A DNA stretch of 64,000 bases from Epichloe hybrida (lineage: Eukaryota > Ascomycota > Sordariomycetes > Hypocreales > Clavicipitaceae): contig JAFEKR010000001.1 in assembly GCA_019022495.1 (NCBI GenBank), positions 806,001 through 870,000 of the forward strand. Reading direction: 5' to 3'. The notes beneath the pieces are model-generated. The model was not told the DNA's origin. It did no database searches and worked only from the letters and a program-made list of their open reading frames with translations. Position 1 is the first letter of the stretch. Every line of letters starts with the position of its first letter. Positions 47,200-58,239 of the stretch are shown piece after piece. Both the position numbers and the translations under genes were made by a program.

Positions 47200-48240
47200 A
47201 TGTCGCGCTTCACTCTCTGGGCTTCAATTTTAGTCGCTTCATTTTCCATATTGATTATTGTCACACCAAGCATCAACAAGCCCACGTTCGTCAGTCAGGT
47301 ATTTGCAAGGATCAGCAACTATTTCAACACCAGCAAGATTACTTCATCAAGTGCCCCAGCACCGTCTATGATCAAGAACATGTCCAATTCTGTTCTTCGT
47401 CAGGCCAAGATCACCCCGCACCAGTCCAGCACCCGCGGCCATAGCGACCATGGCTGGTTGAACACGTATCACAGCTTCTCCTTCGCGGACTGGTACAACC
47501 CCAAATTCACCCAGTTCGGCGCACTACGCGTCTTGAACGAAGACCGCGTCAAGGCCGACTCTGGATTTCCCAAGCATCCACATCGCGACTTTGAGATCTT
47601 CAGCTACATTCTCTCCGGGGAGCTGACGCACCGGGACTCCATGTTGACAAAGGGCCAAGAGGGCGGCCAATCGGACAGGTTTTACAAGATGCGCAGGGGG
47701 GATGTGCAGTTCACCACCGGTGGCACCGGCATCGCGCACTCGGAATTCAACGAGCACGAGTCTGATACAGTGCACTTTTTGCAGATTTGGGCTGTGCCCT
47801 GGAAACAGGGGCTCCAACCTCGTTACCATACCCGTAACTTCAAGGACGAGGATAAGCGCAAAGATTTTGTCAAGATCCTCAGTCCGCTAAAGGGCGGTGA
47901 GGACGCTACTGCCGAGCAAGAGAAAGATGCCGAGGCCGTCATTCCCGGCACCATCCCTATTCACGCCGACTTTGTGATGGGGGCGGGCATCATTGCCCCA
48001 GAGAGCACATTCGAATGGGTTGTTGGCGCCAACGCCACGCAGCAGAATAAGAGAAAGGTGTTTGTGCATGTTCCCATGTGCAAGGGCGGCAAAGCAAAGA
48101 TTCGCTTGGATGGAAGGGTGGAAGCTGAGCTTTCCGAGGGCGACGGCGCGTTTGTCGAAGGTGTTTTCTCTGGCGATAAATTGTTGGTTGAGAGTAGAGG
48201 TTCTGCAGAGGCCGAAGTTATCGTGTTAGACACTGCTTAG
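47200..48240 (+). CDS. Pirin-family cupin protein with N-terminal membrane anchor
   Basis: Single exon, 346 aa. The pirin domain starts near residue 66 with DHGWLNTYHSFSFADWYNP. The metal ligands of the family are present: HPHRDFEIFSYILSGELTH (H126, H128) and GTGIAHSE (H180, E182), corresponding to H56, H58, H101 and E103 of human pirin. The C-terminal cupin half follows. Pirins bind iron; some have quercetinase activity and others act as redox-sensing nuclear cofactors. Unusually, residues 5-22 form a hydrophobic helix after a short basic N-terminus, suggesting a signal anchor or organelle targeting; the classical length would begin near M57 or M61. ATG 47200 is the first in-frame start, preceded by a pyrimidine-rich leader. 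Confidence 0.88.
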   Translation: MSRFTLWASILVASFSILIIVTPSINKPTFVSQVFARISNYFNTSKITSSSAPAPSMIKNMSNSVLRQAKITPHQSSTRGHSDHGWLNTYHSFSFADWYNPKFTQFGALRVLNEDRVKADSGFPKHPHRDFEIFSYILSGELTHRDSMLTKGQEGGQSDRFYKMRRGDVQFTTGGTGIAHSEFNEHESDTVHFLQIWAVPWKQGLQPRYHTRNFKDEDKRKDFVKILSPLKGGEDATAEQEKDAEAVIPGTIPIHADFVMGAGIIAPESTFEWVVGANATQQNKRKVFVHVPMCKGGKAKIRLDGRVEAELSEGDGAFVEGVFSGDKLLVESRGSAEAEVIVLDTA

Positions 48241-48915
48241 GCTAGGAACCGCAAGTGAGTGGAACGCGAGGAGCTGTTTGTGTAATTGAGATTTGCTTGG
48301 TAAAAAACAAGATGATATTAAACATGCGAACTGAAGCAGTTTCAGCTTTGACAGCTTGTGGTCTGTCCCATCGATCAAAGTCAGCAAGTCAGCAGGAAGG
48401 AGCCTGGCTCAGAAGTGACGTAATGGAAAATTCGGCTGGGCTGCTGAGAGTGCTGCAACAGGAATGCTGGTGCGTGCTTTGCTTTGCCAGCCCCCCATTT
48501 TCCCATCCAGACCCCCTGTCCGCTGTCCGCTGTCCGCTGTCCGCTGTCCGCTGTCCGCTGTCCGCTGTCCGCTGTCCGCTGTCCGCTGTCCGCTGCCCGC
48601 TGCCCCCTGTCCCTGTGTGCTGCTTTTCCTGCCACCACCGTTTTGACGTGACCGCTCCCGTCTCTCTCGCCTTTGTTTTGCGCCGCCCCAGCCACCACCT
48701 CATCCACCACCTCATCCATCCACCCCCATCCTCAAATGCTCCTCCACTCTGGGTGCGGACGCCATCTTCACACCAAGCAATCTTTCGACTCCGAGTCAGT
48801 CTGCATCACTCCCAATTCTTCCTCGGTTCAGAGCCAGCTGTGGCCGCATTCAGCAGAACCAGACGCAGCTCTGTACCGTGTCTTGCCGCAACAAACTGCC
48901 AACGAGTTTGCCTTG
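48241..48915. other. Intergenic region and leader, pyrimidine-rich
   Basis: Downstream of pirin. It contains the heptamer array at 48516-48606 and a CT/CA-rich stretch to 48915 typical of fungal core promoters. A long frame (48255-49412) passes through the heptamers and is not believed. Confidence 0.5.
48516..48606. repeat. Heptamer microsatellite (ctgtccg)n
   Basis: About 11 perfect ctgtccg units followed by two ctgccc variants, about 310-400 bp upstream of the proposed ATG at 48916. A 7-bp unit cycles through all three frames, giving artefactual open frames on both strands. Confidence 0.9.
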
Positions 48916-49108
48916 ATGAAGTCCGGCATTGCACGGGGTATACATACCTTCTACCAGGACCTCATAGTTCGCTCGCTCGCTGCCACCACGTGTTGGTGGT
49001 GAGCCCGTCATCTTGTCTCCTCCACACCCGACCTCAGTGGCTTCGGAAGTCTCTGTGTCCCAGCCACCCGAGTCTCTTCTTCACGACCCTGACGAGACCC
49101 ACGACCCT

Positions 49109-49142
<34 letters not shown>

Positions 49143-50188
49143 CTACCGCACCCTACCCCAACCAACGCCAGCAGCATTCGGCTTTGCCTCAGCAGTCACA
49201 CGATACCCCATGTCAGGATCCTGACGAGAGACTTTCCACCCCAGCTTCCTCTTTCCAACGATCCCTTCGCCGGATCCCGAAATTTGAAGGCGCTCCCACT
49301 CCCAGTCCAGACACGCGCCAAGTTCATATTGCCGCTGCCTCGATTGGATTCAATCCAAGTCCAGCAGCAACTCCAACTCCTTTTGCGCGGACTCGCCCTG
49401 ACTCCTCCATAAGTGGCTTGAGCTCCTCCCTTTTCCAGGACGGTTCTTGCCTTTATTCCGGGAAGGGTTCCAAGAACCTCGCCGAAGGATTCGAGAAAGA
49501 GACCTCAGACCGCGGGGCGCCTCGCCATCACTCCACATCTCGCTCGTCTTCCCTTCGAAATCGACGTGAGCCGCATCGGGCGGTACGAGTATCCAGGAAC
49601 ACCCACAGTGCTATCCTTTTTGCTCTCGAAGAAGCCCTCCGGCACCCAAACCCCTTCACTCCCGACATCGTTGAGGAATCCGCTGACATGGCTGACCTCA
49701 TGACTGCCACCAGCGGAATTCCCGCTGCTGCCAATAGCAATAGCAGTGGCCCAGCAGCCCCTCATCGTCCCTCGGCAGGACCGGCTCCCACAAGCTCACC
49801 GTCTGGAATTCGAGGCCCAAGAATGATCATGCAGGAACGAGCCGCAAGAGAGGCAAGACAGAGAGCGGAAGCTGAGCAACTTGCTTTGGAACGAAGCAGG
49901 GCAGAACAGGAAGCCCGTCTGCTAGAAGAAGCACGAAGAAGAAATGCCGAGCGTCGATCTGCTGGCGTTGCTGCCGGACAGGGCAGCGGCGCAGAACCGC
50001 ATCAGCCGCACCTACAGCCAGGTCCCCGACGTCACAGCCAGGTTGCTCACGAATCAGTACAACCTTCGCGGATCCCAAATTCCGAGTCGGCAGTGAAGCC
50101 TTCCACACAACAATCACCACCACCACCGCCACTACCAACGTCACCTACCTACGTTCCCTCAGCCGGCCGGCCGCGACCCCAAGGCCAC

Positions 50189-50229
<41 letters not shown>

Positions 50230-51316
50230 ACAATCCGCCCCTTACCCTCCGTTGGAAACCACGACGCAACCTACAGAACCATCAAAACCTCGAAGCTCAT
50301 TCCCTCATGCTTTTGAGCGTTGGGAAACTTTGTCAGCTCATTGGGAGGGTCTTACCAGTTACTGGATTCGAAAGCTGGAGCAGAATAAAGACGACATCAA
50401 TCGTGACGCTTTGAGCCAGCAATTAGCGCGGCAAGTGACGGATCTTTCAGCGGCAGGAGCTAATCTGTTTCACGCCGTGGTGGAGCTTCAGCGGCTGCGA
50501 GCCAGCTCAGAAAGAAAATTCCAGCGATGGTTCTTCGAGACTCGGGCGGAACTGGAACGAGCCCAGGAAGTCAACGCTATGCTGGAAAAGGCCTTGGAAA
50601 GAGAACGACGCGATCGTGCCGATGCTATTCGCGAGGCCGTCGACCACGAGAAGGGCTCATCCAAAGCTCAGAAGCAGATTGCGGAGATGCGCAAGGAGCT
50701 TGCCATCTCCAAAGAAGAGGCACGGCGGGCCTGGGAAGAACTGGGGCGCAGAGCGCAAGAAGAACGAGATCGAACTTTTTCTCTACAGTCTGGCCATCCA
50801 ACCATTGTGGGCGGAGTTCAAGTTGTGCCCATGACACACGGCGGTGTCGTCCAACAAGAAGGTACGACGGGGGATGCCGCGGCATGCCACTCTGACTACG
50901 CGCAACGAGGCTACGGCTCAGACCACTCGCAAGCACACGCTGCCGCCACACCACCAGGTGCACACATCATCGATGCTGCGGGCAGCTTTGTTCTCGACTC
51001 TCGAGGGCAGAGGATTCCCGTCGTTGCCGCACCGCCTTCTGGGCCATCGGTTTCTGATCTGGACGCAGACGACTACGATACGCCGGCGACAACAAACCCA
51101 CCCAGCGGAGGACATGAACCAACATCGACTACGTCTGCAGACGACGGCAAGTGGACGGGGGCGTACTCTGAGCCCCAGGACTACAGTGGGCAGGGGTATG
51201 GGACGCCCGGATGGGAGACGGTGCCACGGCATCATCACCCGACAAGATTGAGCGACGTGATTGAGGAAGAGGATGAACGAAGTCGTACTAGTGCGACACA
51301 CAGTCGTGCGGGTTGA
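48916..51316 (+). CDS. Coiled-coil, poly-Gln protein conserved in filamentous fungi (function unknown)
   Basis: The main exon 49038-51316 has no ATG at its start. A mini-exon 48916-48937 (ATG, MKSGIAR) joins in frame over a 100-bp intron (GTATAC donor, CTCAG acceptor), giving 766 aa. The mini-exon is my inference. The N-terminus has an Asp-His repeat (DPDHDHDHDH) and long disordered Ser/Pro regions. Residues ~270-315 are a charged Ala/Glu/Arg coiled coil. Fifteen Gln lie at ~392-406. A well-ordered segment, ~437-595, begins FERWETLSAHWEGLTSYWIRK and continues into a long coiled coil. The C-terminus is acidic and disordered (LSDVIEEEDERSR). The layout suits a scaffold or cytoskeletal/polarity protein, but no named family is assigned. 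Confidence 0.7.
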
Positions 51317-52168
51317 GGAGCAATCGATTTGCTTGCCGAAAACCGAACAAGGACTGGAAACTCGACCGAGACCAATTGTCGGGACACTTGCTCCAACACG
51401 AGGTACAAGGAAGACACTTGTGCAACCATGACCATGCGCTGCTGCACCCTTATGCAGAGCGCCACTTCACTGGCAAGGTTTTTTTTTCCCCCGGGAACTA
51501 CGACATGCCGAAAAAAAAAACAGCTATGGGGTGTGTTGTTGAACATGGGGATATGAAACCGATGTGCGAGTGTATTCCTATGATTGCTCGTCTAATTACT
51601 ACCCATGAAATTTTCACGTCTGGCCAATGACAAGGCATGCAACAACACCATTCACCGATCCTCTTTATCTACTTGTTGTTTCTTCTTCTCCAACTTTCCC
51701 GTTTGGCTCCTTCTTTTCTACTCAGCAACTACTTTATCGGCAATTGCTCTGCGTTGGAAGCACGGATGATCAACCGGATAGCATAACTGGTCCTCGCATG
51801 ACATTTTGTTTGCTGCCAACATTGTGCTACCTTTTGCGGCTCGGTGGAAGTGGTTTGATGTGGGCGGAGGGGAACGTCTTGTTTGATGTTGCAGGAGTTG
51901 GGGGAACGGCGTTGGAACTGGCTGATTTGTTTGTTTGCATCTTGTGTAGTGTATGTGATAGAGAGATTATAATCGGGATATGATCATGGCTTGTGTATTA
52001 ATATGGTCTACGGTGTATGCGGCCCATATCTGTAGATCTGAAACGGCGACGAATGAATTGTCTGGATATCTTCAAATTGGATGGATGGATCCTGGGGGGA
52101 GGGGGGACGAGAACCCCACGTTGTGACGTTGTGGTATTTACAACAGATGAGTTAGTTCTGTGCGCTCG
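51317..52168. other. Convergent intergenic region
   Basis: Between the plus-strand stop at 51316 and the minus-strand stop at 52169. No convincing frame; likely 3' UTRs. Confidence 0.5.
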
Positions 52169-53728
52169 TTAAACGAGACCCAGTGTCATCAAACCCCCGC
52201 TCGCGGCCTTGTTTCTGGAAACCTCGACCTCCTCCAGCTCGAGCTTGGTTCCTTTTGAAGCTGCAAGGACACGATCTCTGTGCCAGGGACCAACAAACAT
52301 GCCCTCGGGGTCAAGGTGATGGCGAATTCTTCGATACTCTTGCAGGCTCTCCCCGTACATTGACTCGATGTCTGGGCGGCGCGTCTCGAAATTCTTGGCC
52401 CAGTGAGGTCGGCCACCGAGGTCCTTCATCAACCATTCAAAGGCCTCGTAGTACCGGTCACGACAAGGCGGATCACGCCAGTAGGGACGATACAGGGTGG
52501 CGTTGAGATACAGGGTCGGGCCGTCGGCGACAGTGGGGTCCAGATAGGGCCGAGGGTTCTCGGGTGTCAGGGTCGTGTCGCTCACTCGCACTTCGACGGG
52601 AGCATGGACGTACAGTCCGTCTGCCGAGAAGGGGATATCGTGAGGCACGTAGTGCGGGTCGTCGGGCGTGAGGCGGTTGAGCCACGAGCCGAGCCTTTGC
52701 AAGGCCTCGGGCCCCCTCTGCAGCGGAATGGCCCACTCGTTGACAAACTGTGAGTAGAGGCAGTTCATCAGGAGTGCTTTGCGGCTGGGCTGGACGGCCG
52801 AGGTGCTCGAGCCGTCGGCGAAGCCGTACTGCATGCCGAAGACGAACCACTCGATCCAGGGCAGCAGGCGTGGGACGAACTGGGCGGCGTAGAGGAGGTT
52901 GTGATAGAGGTGATGGCCCAGGCTCTTGTCATGGTAGCTTGCGGGAGGGTCTCGCTCGGGTTCCGTGGTGGTCTTGTCCGCCTGCCACACGACGGCCCTT
53001 CTCGTGTACGGGAACCACCAGACTCTCACGAACTCGCTCCGAGTCCACAAGTCGAGCGGCCACGACTCGAACAGCGCGCGGTCGGCATCAATGGTCTGCG
53101 TCCACGCGAGGGTGAAGGCGGGGACGGCGCGGAGCGTGACCTGGGTGATGATTCCCAGAGCGCCGAGCGAGAGCAACGCGGCCCGGAACAGCTGCGGATC
53201 CGACTCTGCCGAGCATGTCCGCGTCTCCCCGCTGGCCAGGGTGATGCTGAGCGACAGCACGTCCTCGGACATGAGGCCGTGCCGCATGCTGCTCCCGTGG
53301 GTGCCCGTCGAGATGGCGCCGGCAATGGACTGCTGGTTGATGCTGCCCAGGTTCGGCATGGCCAGGCCTCGCTTCTCCAGGGCCTCGCACAGCGCGTAGA
53401 GCCGTATGCCGCTCTGCATGGCGACGACGCCGGTTTCCGCATCAACCGAGAGGATCTGGTTGAACCGGTCGAGGTTGACCATCCAGCTCGACGTGCAGGT
53501 CATGTCGGACGGCGAGTGGCCGCAGCCCGTCGTCACTATGCGCCGGCGACATTTCCGAGCCAGCGACACTATCTTCTCAACCTCGGCCAATGATTCGGGC
53601 TGGATGTAGAGCTCGGGTATCGAGGAGAATGTTCGAGCCCACGTTCGGTGGACGTGCTGAGGTTTCGCGCGAAACGGAATCCCGTCGGCGTTTTGGCCCT
53701 GCAGCTCGGCTTCCGCGATGGGATGCAT
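52169..53728 (-). CDS. ALO1: D-arabinono-1,4-lactone oxidase (erythroascorbate biosynthesis)
   Basis: Single exon, 519 aa, the usual length for fungal ALO. It oxidises D-arabinono-1,4-lactone to D-erythroascorbate with O2, the last step of the pathway; the yeast enzyme sits in the mitochondrial outer membrane. The FAD-binding PCMH domain covers ~35-205, with TTGCGHSPSDMTCTS holding the His (H71) that in relatives binds FAD covalently, and the conserved NLGSINQQSIAGAISTGTHG. The ALO C-terminal domain (~215-500) includes a hydrophobic stretch near 290-312 and ends with the family motif GGRPHWAKNF and later HHLDPEGMFVGPWHRDRV. Start at ATG 53728 fits the family N-terminus. The C-terminal tail after the domain is ~30 residues. 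Confidence 0.92.
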   Translation of the reverse strand: MHPIAEAELQGQNADGIPFRAKPQHVHRTWARTFSSIPELYIQPESLAEVEKIVSLARKCRRRIVTTGCGHSPSDMTCTSSWMVNLDRFNQILSVDAETGVVAMQSGIRLYALCEALEKRGLAMPNLGSINQQSIAGAISTGTHGSSMRHGLMSEDVLSLSITLASGETRTCSAESDPQLFRAALLSLGALGIITQVTLRAVPAFTLAWTQTIDADRALFESWPLDLWTRSEFVRVWWFPYTRRAVVWQADKTTTEPERDPPASYHDKSLGHHLYHNLLYAAQFVPRLLPWIEWFVFGMQYGFADGSSTSAVQPSRKALLMNCLYSQFVNEWAIPLQRGPEALQRLGSWLNRLTPDDPHYVPHDIPFSADGLYVHAPVEVRVSDTTLTPENPRPYLDPTVADGPTLYLNATLYRPYWRDPPCRDRYYEAFEWLMKDLGGRPHWAKNFETRRPDIESMYGESLQEYRRIRHHLDPEGMFVGPWHRDRVLAASKGTKLELEEVEVSRNKAASGGLMTLGLV

Positions 53729-54239
53729 TTGCGCGCAAGATCAGATGTCCCACAGGGGGGGGGAGGAACTGCTGCGACGGGAGAGAAATATGGACTGGTC
53801 AGAGGGGAAAGATTCCGTGTAGATGAAAAAAAGACGAAGCGAGCCAAGGACCAACCATCATGGGCTGATGAGGGGGGATTCGTGAAAACCCGGAAGGACT
53901 GACTAGATGACTCTTTGCCTTGAAAGATTTGCGCAAGATAACTGGCCTGGATTTGTCATATATGTCATAATGCCAAAGTACCCGATGCGCCCGATTCGCC
54001 CGATTCGCGAGGGAATTTGGGAGAAAAAAAATCTGGCAACATGGAGGGGCCGTACAAACTTGGGTGTGGTGCGGCGTGCAGCGATGCGGGCCACCATGAC
54101 TTTCGGCCAGCATCGTCGGCGATAGGCCCATGACGACAACGAAACTGAAAAAAAAAGACACGATTGGCTTGGGGGTTTCTACTCCGTTACTCTCAGTAAT
54201 ATTCTGTAAAAAGGGCGACCACCTCCAATAATATCAGAC
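53729..54239. other. Upstream region of ALO1 and of tRNA-Thr
   Basis: No gene. Contains a small tandem of cgattcgcc units near 53990-54010 and a tactccgtt element at 54180. Presumed ALO1 promoter. Confidence 0.45.
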
Positions 54240-54311
54240 GCCCCGTTGGCTCAGTGGTAAAGCGTGTCACTAGTAATGACAAGATCACTGGTTCGATTCC
54301 AGTACGGGGCA
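54240..54311 (+). tRNA. tRNA-Thr (anticodon AGU)
   Basis: Cloverleaf with acceptor stem GCCCCGT/ACGGGGC, D-arm GGCTCAGTGGTAAAGC, anticodon stem TGTCA/TGACA with loop CTAGTAA (anticodon AGT, wobble A likely edited to inosine), and T-arm ACTGG-TTCGATT-CCAGT. No intron. The discriminator base is A. A and B box promoter sequences (TGGCTCAGTGG, GGTTCGATTCC) are intact. Confidence 0.93.
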
Positions 54312-55507
54312 GGTGCTTCCATTTTTGCCTTACCCCAGCGGGTCATCCCCACCAATAGCTCCCAAATCACATGTCCATCGACGCAATGTATTTTTTTCCC
54401 CATCAGGTTCTGAAAAGAACGAATGAATATGAGGCAGTTCCCTCGTTGACACTCGACCACATTTTCCGGCGCGAGGAAGCCCGTCGACACATCTGCTTAT
54501 TCTAGCTCTCATCAGTTAATCGATTCATCGTTATTGCTCTCGTAGTCAAACAATGAGCCAGGCCAGTTGCGTGTTACGTGGTTATACAATAGAGCCGTTT
54601 GCAAACCCTACTTGAAATTCTACCCAACGAGAACAATACCCATTCACCGCGCGCTAGCCCTGATTCCTCCCGAAATGATGAAACATCGCAACGAATTACA
54701 TGTTCTGCCATTTAAAAAAGGACCCCCATGTACGGCGGTAAATTTCGCACACACTCAGCAACGCGCCATCCCTACCAACTGTCCACTATCATACCATCCG
54801 CTCCCTCTTTTTGACTTATCCGGCCAAGAACATGCTGATTGCCTGAGTCGGTAAAGACAGGCGCATATTCTCGCGGAAAAGAAATTTTACAAATCATGCG
54901 CCAAGAACTTCCCCCCCCTCCGCGGTTAGTGCCTAACTTCTGTCGTGGGATGATCAATAACCAACACTGTCTTGTCGTCAAGTAGTCGTATCATTATCCC
55001 CATGGCGCAACGACAAGCGCTAGAGGGTGTCAGACGTTGTCTCATACTTCTCAGGGAGTTCACGCTAGGCGCGGTGTCGATGCATACAATGCTGATTGAA
55101 TACCTCAAGATGGTCGGGAGATGGAATGAGTACGTACAGACTGTGATGTGTGGTTCTCGCCTTTTTTTTTAGGGGAGGGAGGGGAACTATAGATTCTAAC
55201 AGCACATGCCATGGAATGAAGAAGTCTAGCGGTCATGACTCTGTTCATGCAAAATTTGCACGATACTTTGGCGGATCCTGGAGACGATGGGAATGAAGGA
55301 CAGGAGGACGAGGACTAGTTGGCTTGCTTCGATTCATCACTGGGAATGAGGGGATGATCTGGGACATTTGACGACATGGATTGCTTTGGGTTTAAATTGG
55401 GAGACAAAACCATGGGATATTTGGGCAAAGAATCAAAATGCTTTAGAATTGCACTTCTTCACGGTATCAGCGGCTAAATGTCCATCATGGGCAGAACCTA
55501 CAATTCA
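54312..55507. other. Intergenic region without a recognised gene
   Basis: Only short frames on either strand, none with a domain or clear splice sites. The right end probably carries the DUR3 3' UTR. Confidence 0.5.
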
Positions 55508-57636
55508 TCATCCAACTTTTGACACAGATTCTGACTTGATCGGCGTCGCAGAGCCACTCGAGTTCTCCGAAATCAATGTTTGCGCGCCAACAAGAACGGG
55601 CCGTGGCTTCTTGCCAGTGACGATGAGCTTCACGACCTTGACCAGGGTCACTCTGCTTTCCCACGCGGGGTACAGACCAACCGCCACGAATGAGCAAAAG
55701 ATCCAGATAATTCCAACCGTGACCCAACCCGTGAAGAATTTCTTGGAGAAGATGTATCCGGATCCGTATAATGGCATGGGCCAAAGAACCAAGAATGACA
55801 GAGCCCTGTGCGAATGTGTCAGCCCGAAAAAAAAAAAGAAAAAGGAAATGAAAGTGTTGTTCAGATGTCGAGAGACAGAATAAATAATACTCACATGGTA
55901 GTGGTGATGACACAGGCAATTTTGAAAGCCTTGTTCAGCTTGCGCTGCTCTTCCTCAAAACTCTCCTGGCTTGCCCTCTCCACCTCCCGTTGTGCTTCTG
56001 CGTCAAGGCCCGAGCCCTCCAGCACATCGTGATCGTCGGCTTTTCGGATCTCCATCATGGACTTCCAGTCGTATTTGTCCAGGCCAAAGATCAGGCAAAA
56101 CAGGGGCACAAACAACACTGGCGACAGCAGCGCCGTCACATTTCCGGCCAGCATGGCATCGTTGGAGCCCGTACACTCGACGTCGAGTTTGCCGCACGTC
56201 CTCTTCGCCGTCACGAGCCAGGCGATGATGGCGCAGGATGCGCCCAGTATGGGCGAGAGCGTGGCGGCCCATCGGCTTTGTCCGTTCCAGAGAAGAGTGA
56301 GGGTCGCGGGGATGACGGCTGCGGAGATGAGAACGCCCATGAGGAGGTACAGGTAGCCCATGGAGACGCCGTTGTACCAGAGGCCGATGGAGATGCAGCA
56401 GATGACGGTGGTGTAGGCAAGCATGCAGATGTGCGACATGTGGATGAGACGTTTCCCACTGGCGTTGGGGTCAAAGTAGGTTCTGTACACATCGTACGTG
56501 AAGATGGAAGACGTGGCAACGAGCTCCGAGTTGAACGAGGACGTGACGGCGAGGAAGATGAGGACGAGGGTGGCGGCGGCGCCTCCTTTGCCGAGGAGCG
56601 CGACGGCTGCGTAGGGCAGCGCCAGGCCAGCAGAGACTTCGGCTTCCGTCATGCGGTTCGGGAAGGTGGGAAAGCGAGGGCTCGATTCGAGCGCCAGGGC
56701 AGCCAGACCGAGTGTCGTCGCCGTGAGCCAGGGAATCGCGAACCAGGCCAGACCGCCCATGATGTAGCCGGGCAAGGCGTGGACGGGGTGCGCCGCGATG
56801 GCCTTGTTGTAGTAGCCATTGTCGAGAAACACGGTGCCAAAGTTGCCCACGATGTTGATGACGAAGAAGATGACGCCTCCTTGCGATCTCATCGTGAGGT
56901 AGCTCCCGTCCTGGTTGCCGTCCACGGGGTGAGCCTTTGCCGCTTCAACGAGCAAGTCGTACACTGCTGACGGGCTCCCGAGCACATCCGAGGTTGCGTA
57001 CGCGGTCAGCGCAAAAGTGATGATGATGATGAAGAGCGCGAAACCATGGATGTAGTCGGTGATGAAGGTGGCTTTGAGCCCTCCGATAAAAGTATACGCC
57101 ACCACGGGAATAGGCATGAGGAAGATGGCCGCCACGGCATGCATTCCCGTCAGGGCGTTGACGGTCGCGGCGCCACCGGCGATGAGCATCAGCGACACGA
57201 GAAGATTCGTAATCAGCCCAAACGTGATGAAGGTGAAGTGGGCGGGGGCGCCGTATCTCGCCTTGATGGCCTCCAGAAAGGTATGCGCATTGGGCGCCCT
57301 CTTCTTCAGGGTGATGGCCAGCGTGGCGAACAACAAGATTTGCACCGTCGCACCAGAGGCATACCAGAAGGGACCGGAGACGCCGTACCGGTAACAGACA
57401 CCCGAGGATTGGAGGAGGGTGGCGGCCCATGTCCAGGAGGAAACGACGGCGGCGGCGACGAGGCCGGATTTCATGGTCCGGCCCGCCGTGTTGAACATCT
57501 CGGAGGTCTGGACCTCATTGTTGAAGCGTTTGAGGACATGGGTGAGGAAGATCATGAAGAGAGCAAAGCCGAAACCTACGCCGAGGACGATTCCGTAGCC
57601 AAAGCCCTGGCTGAGGGCTGGGCCGGGAGACGACAT
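55508..57636 (-). CDS. DUR3: Urea (and possibly polyamine) active transporter, DUR3 family
   Basis: Two exons, 57636-55895 and 55805-55508, give 679 aa. The 89-bp intron has a GTGAGT donor and CACAG acceptor; the ATG codon of VITTTM is split over it. The protein is a sodium-solute-symporter fold with about 15 transmembrane helices, beginning [19 protein letters not shown]. Diagnostic stretches include [75 protein letters not shown] and, in exon 2, [20 protein letters not shown]. Fungal DUR3 imports urea with protons at the plasma membrane. Start 57636 (acATGtc) matches the family N-terminus. Five GATAAG elements upstream suggest nitrogen control. Confidence 0.92.
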
Positions 57637-57852
57637 GGTGAGGGAGGGACGTGTGTGTGTTCGTGGACGATGGTTTTTGATGACGTGTCTTGAACACGCC
57701 AGGACGATTCCCAGCTGGACGGCATCTACAATCGTAATCAAGTGAAAACAAGAGAGAGTGCACTGCAGCCTCAAGGGGCTATGCAGGTATTGTATTCAAC
57801 ACCATGTCGTGCGGCGAGCATCGGAGCGCCCCGTCCCTTTCAGGAAGATGGG

Positions 57853-58239
57853 CTTATCTACCGCGGGACCTGGGCCGTCGTGAGCTTGCTTGACTTGTGA
57901 ACTTGTGAGCGAGGTTCCGATGGCAAGCAAGAGGGGGGAGAGACGAACCAGCGTCAGACATGATCGACAGACATGATCGACATGGTCGGATGTGCACACG
58001 TCTTTGAGTTTGATGTATCAAACCATGGCTTGCATGTTCGAAAGCCAATGCCGAATCGCGTGCGGATTGGATTACTCTGGCATAATTGGGGCAAATGTTG
58101 AGTTTTCAGATAAGCATGTTTGTTGATAAGGACAGGAGATATCCTTGCATTGCCCCACTTCCACCCAGATAAGATGAGCCATGATGATTGTGATTGTGCG
58201 ATGCACCAATTGGATCTCACGATTTTTGCTTCACTTATC
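57853..58239 (-). promoter_or_regulatory. Cluster of five GATAAG sites upstream of DUR3
   Basis: GATAAG (or its complement CTTATC) occurs at 57853, 58109, 58125, 58168 and 58234, i.e. 217-600 bp upstream of the DUR3 ATG. AreA/NIT2 GATA factors bind HGATAR sites of nitrogen-catabolite genes, so derepression when good nitrogen sources are scarce is expected. The function is inferred from motif and target gene. Confidence 0.65.

Noticed and set aside
48255..49412. 385-codon open frame on the plus strand
   Set aside because: It runs through the ctgtccg heptamers and Thr/Pro-rich low-complexity sequence and overlaps the better-supported gene at 48916-51316 in another frame.
52901..53593. 230-codon plus-strand frame opposite ALO1
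   Set aside because: Antisense shadow of the oxidase gene in GC-rich sequence.
55990..56970. 326-codon plus-strand frame opposite DUR3
   Set aside because: Antisense shadow of a conserved transporter exon; Gly/Arg/Asp-rich with no domain.
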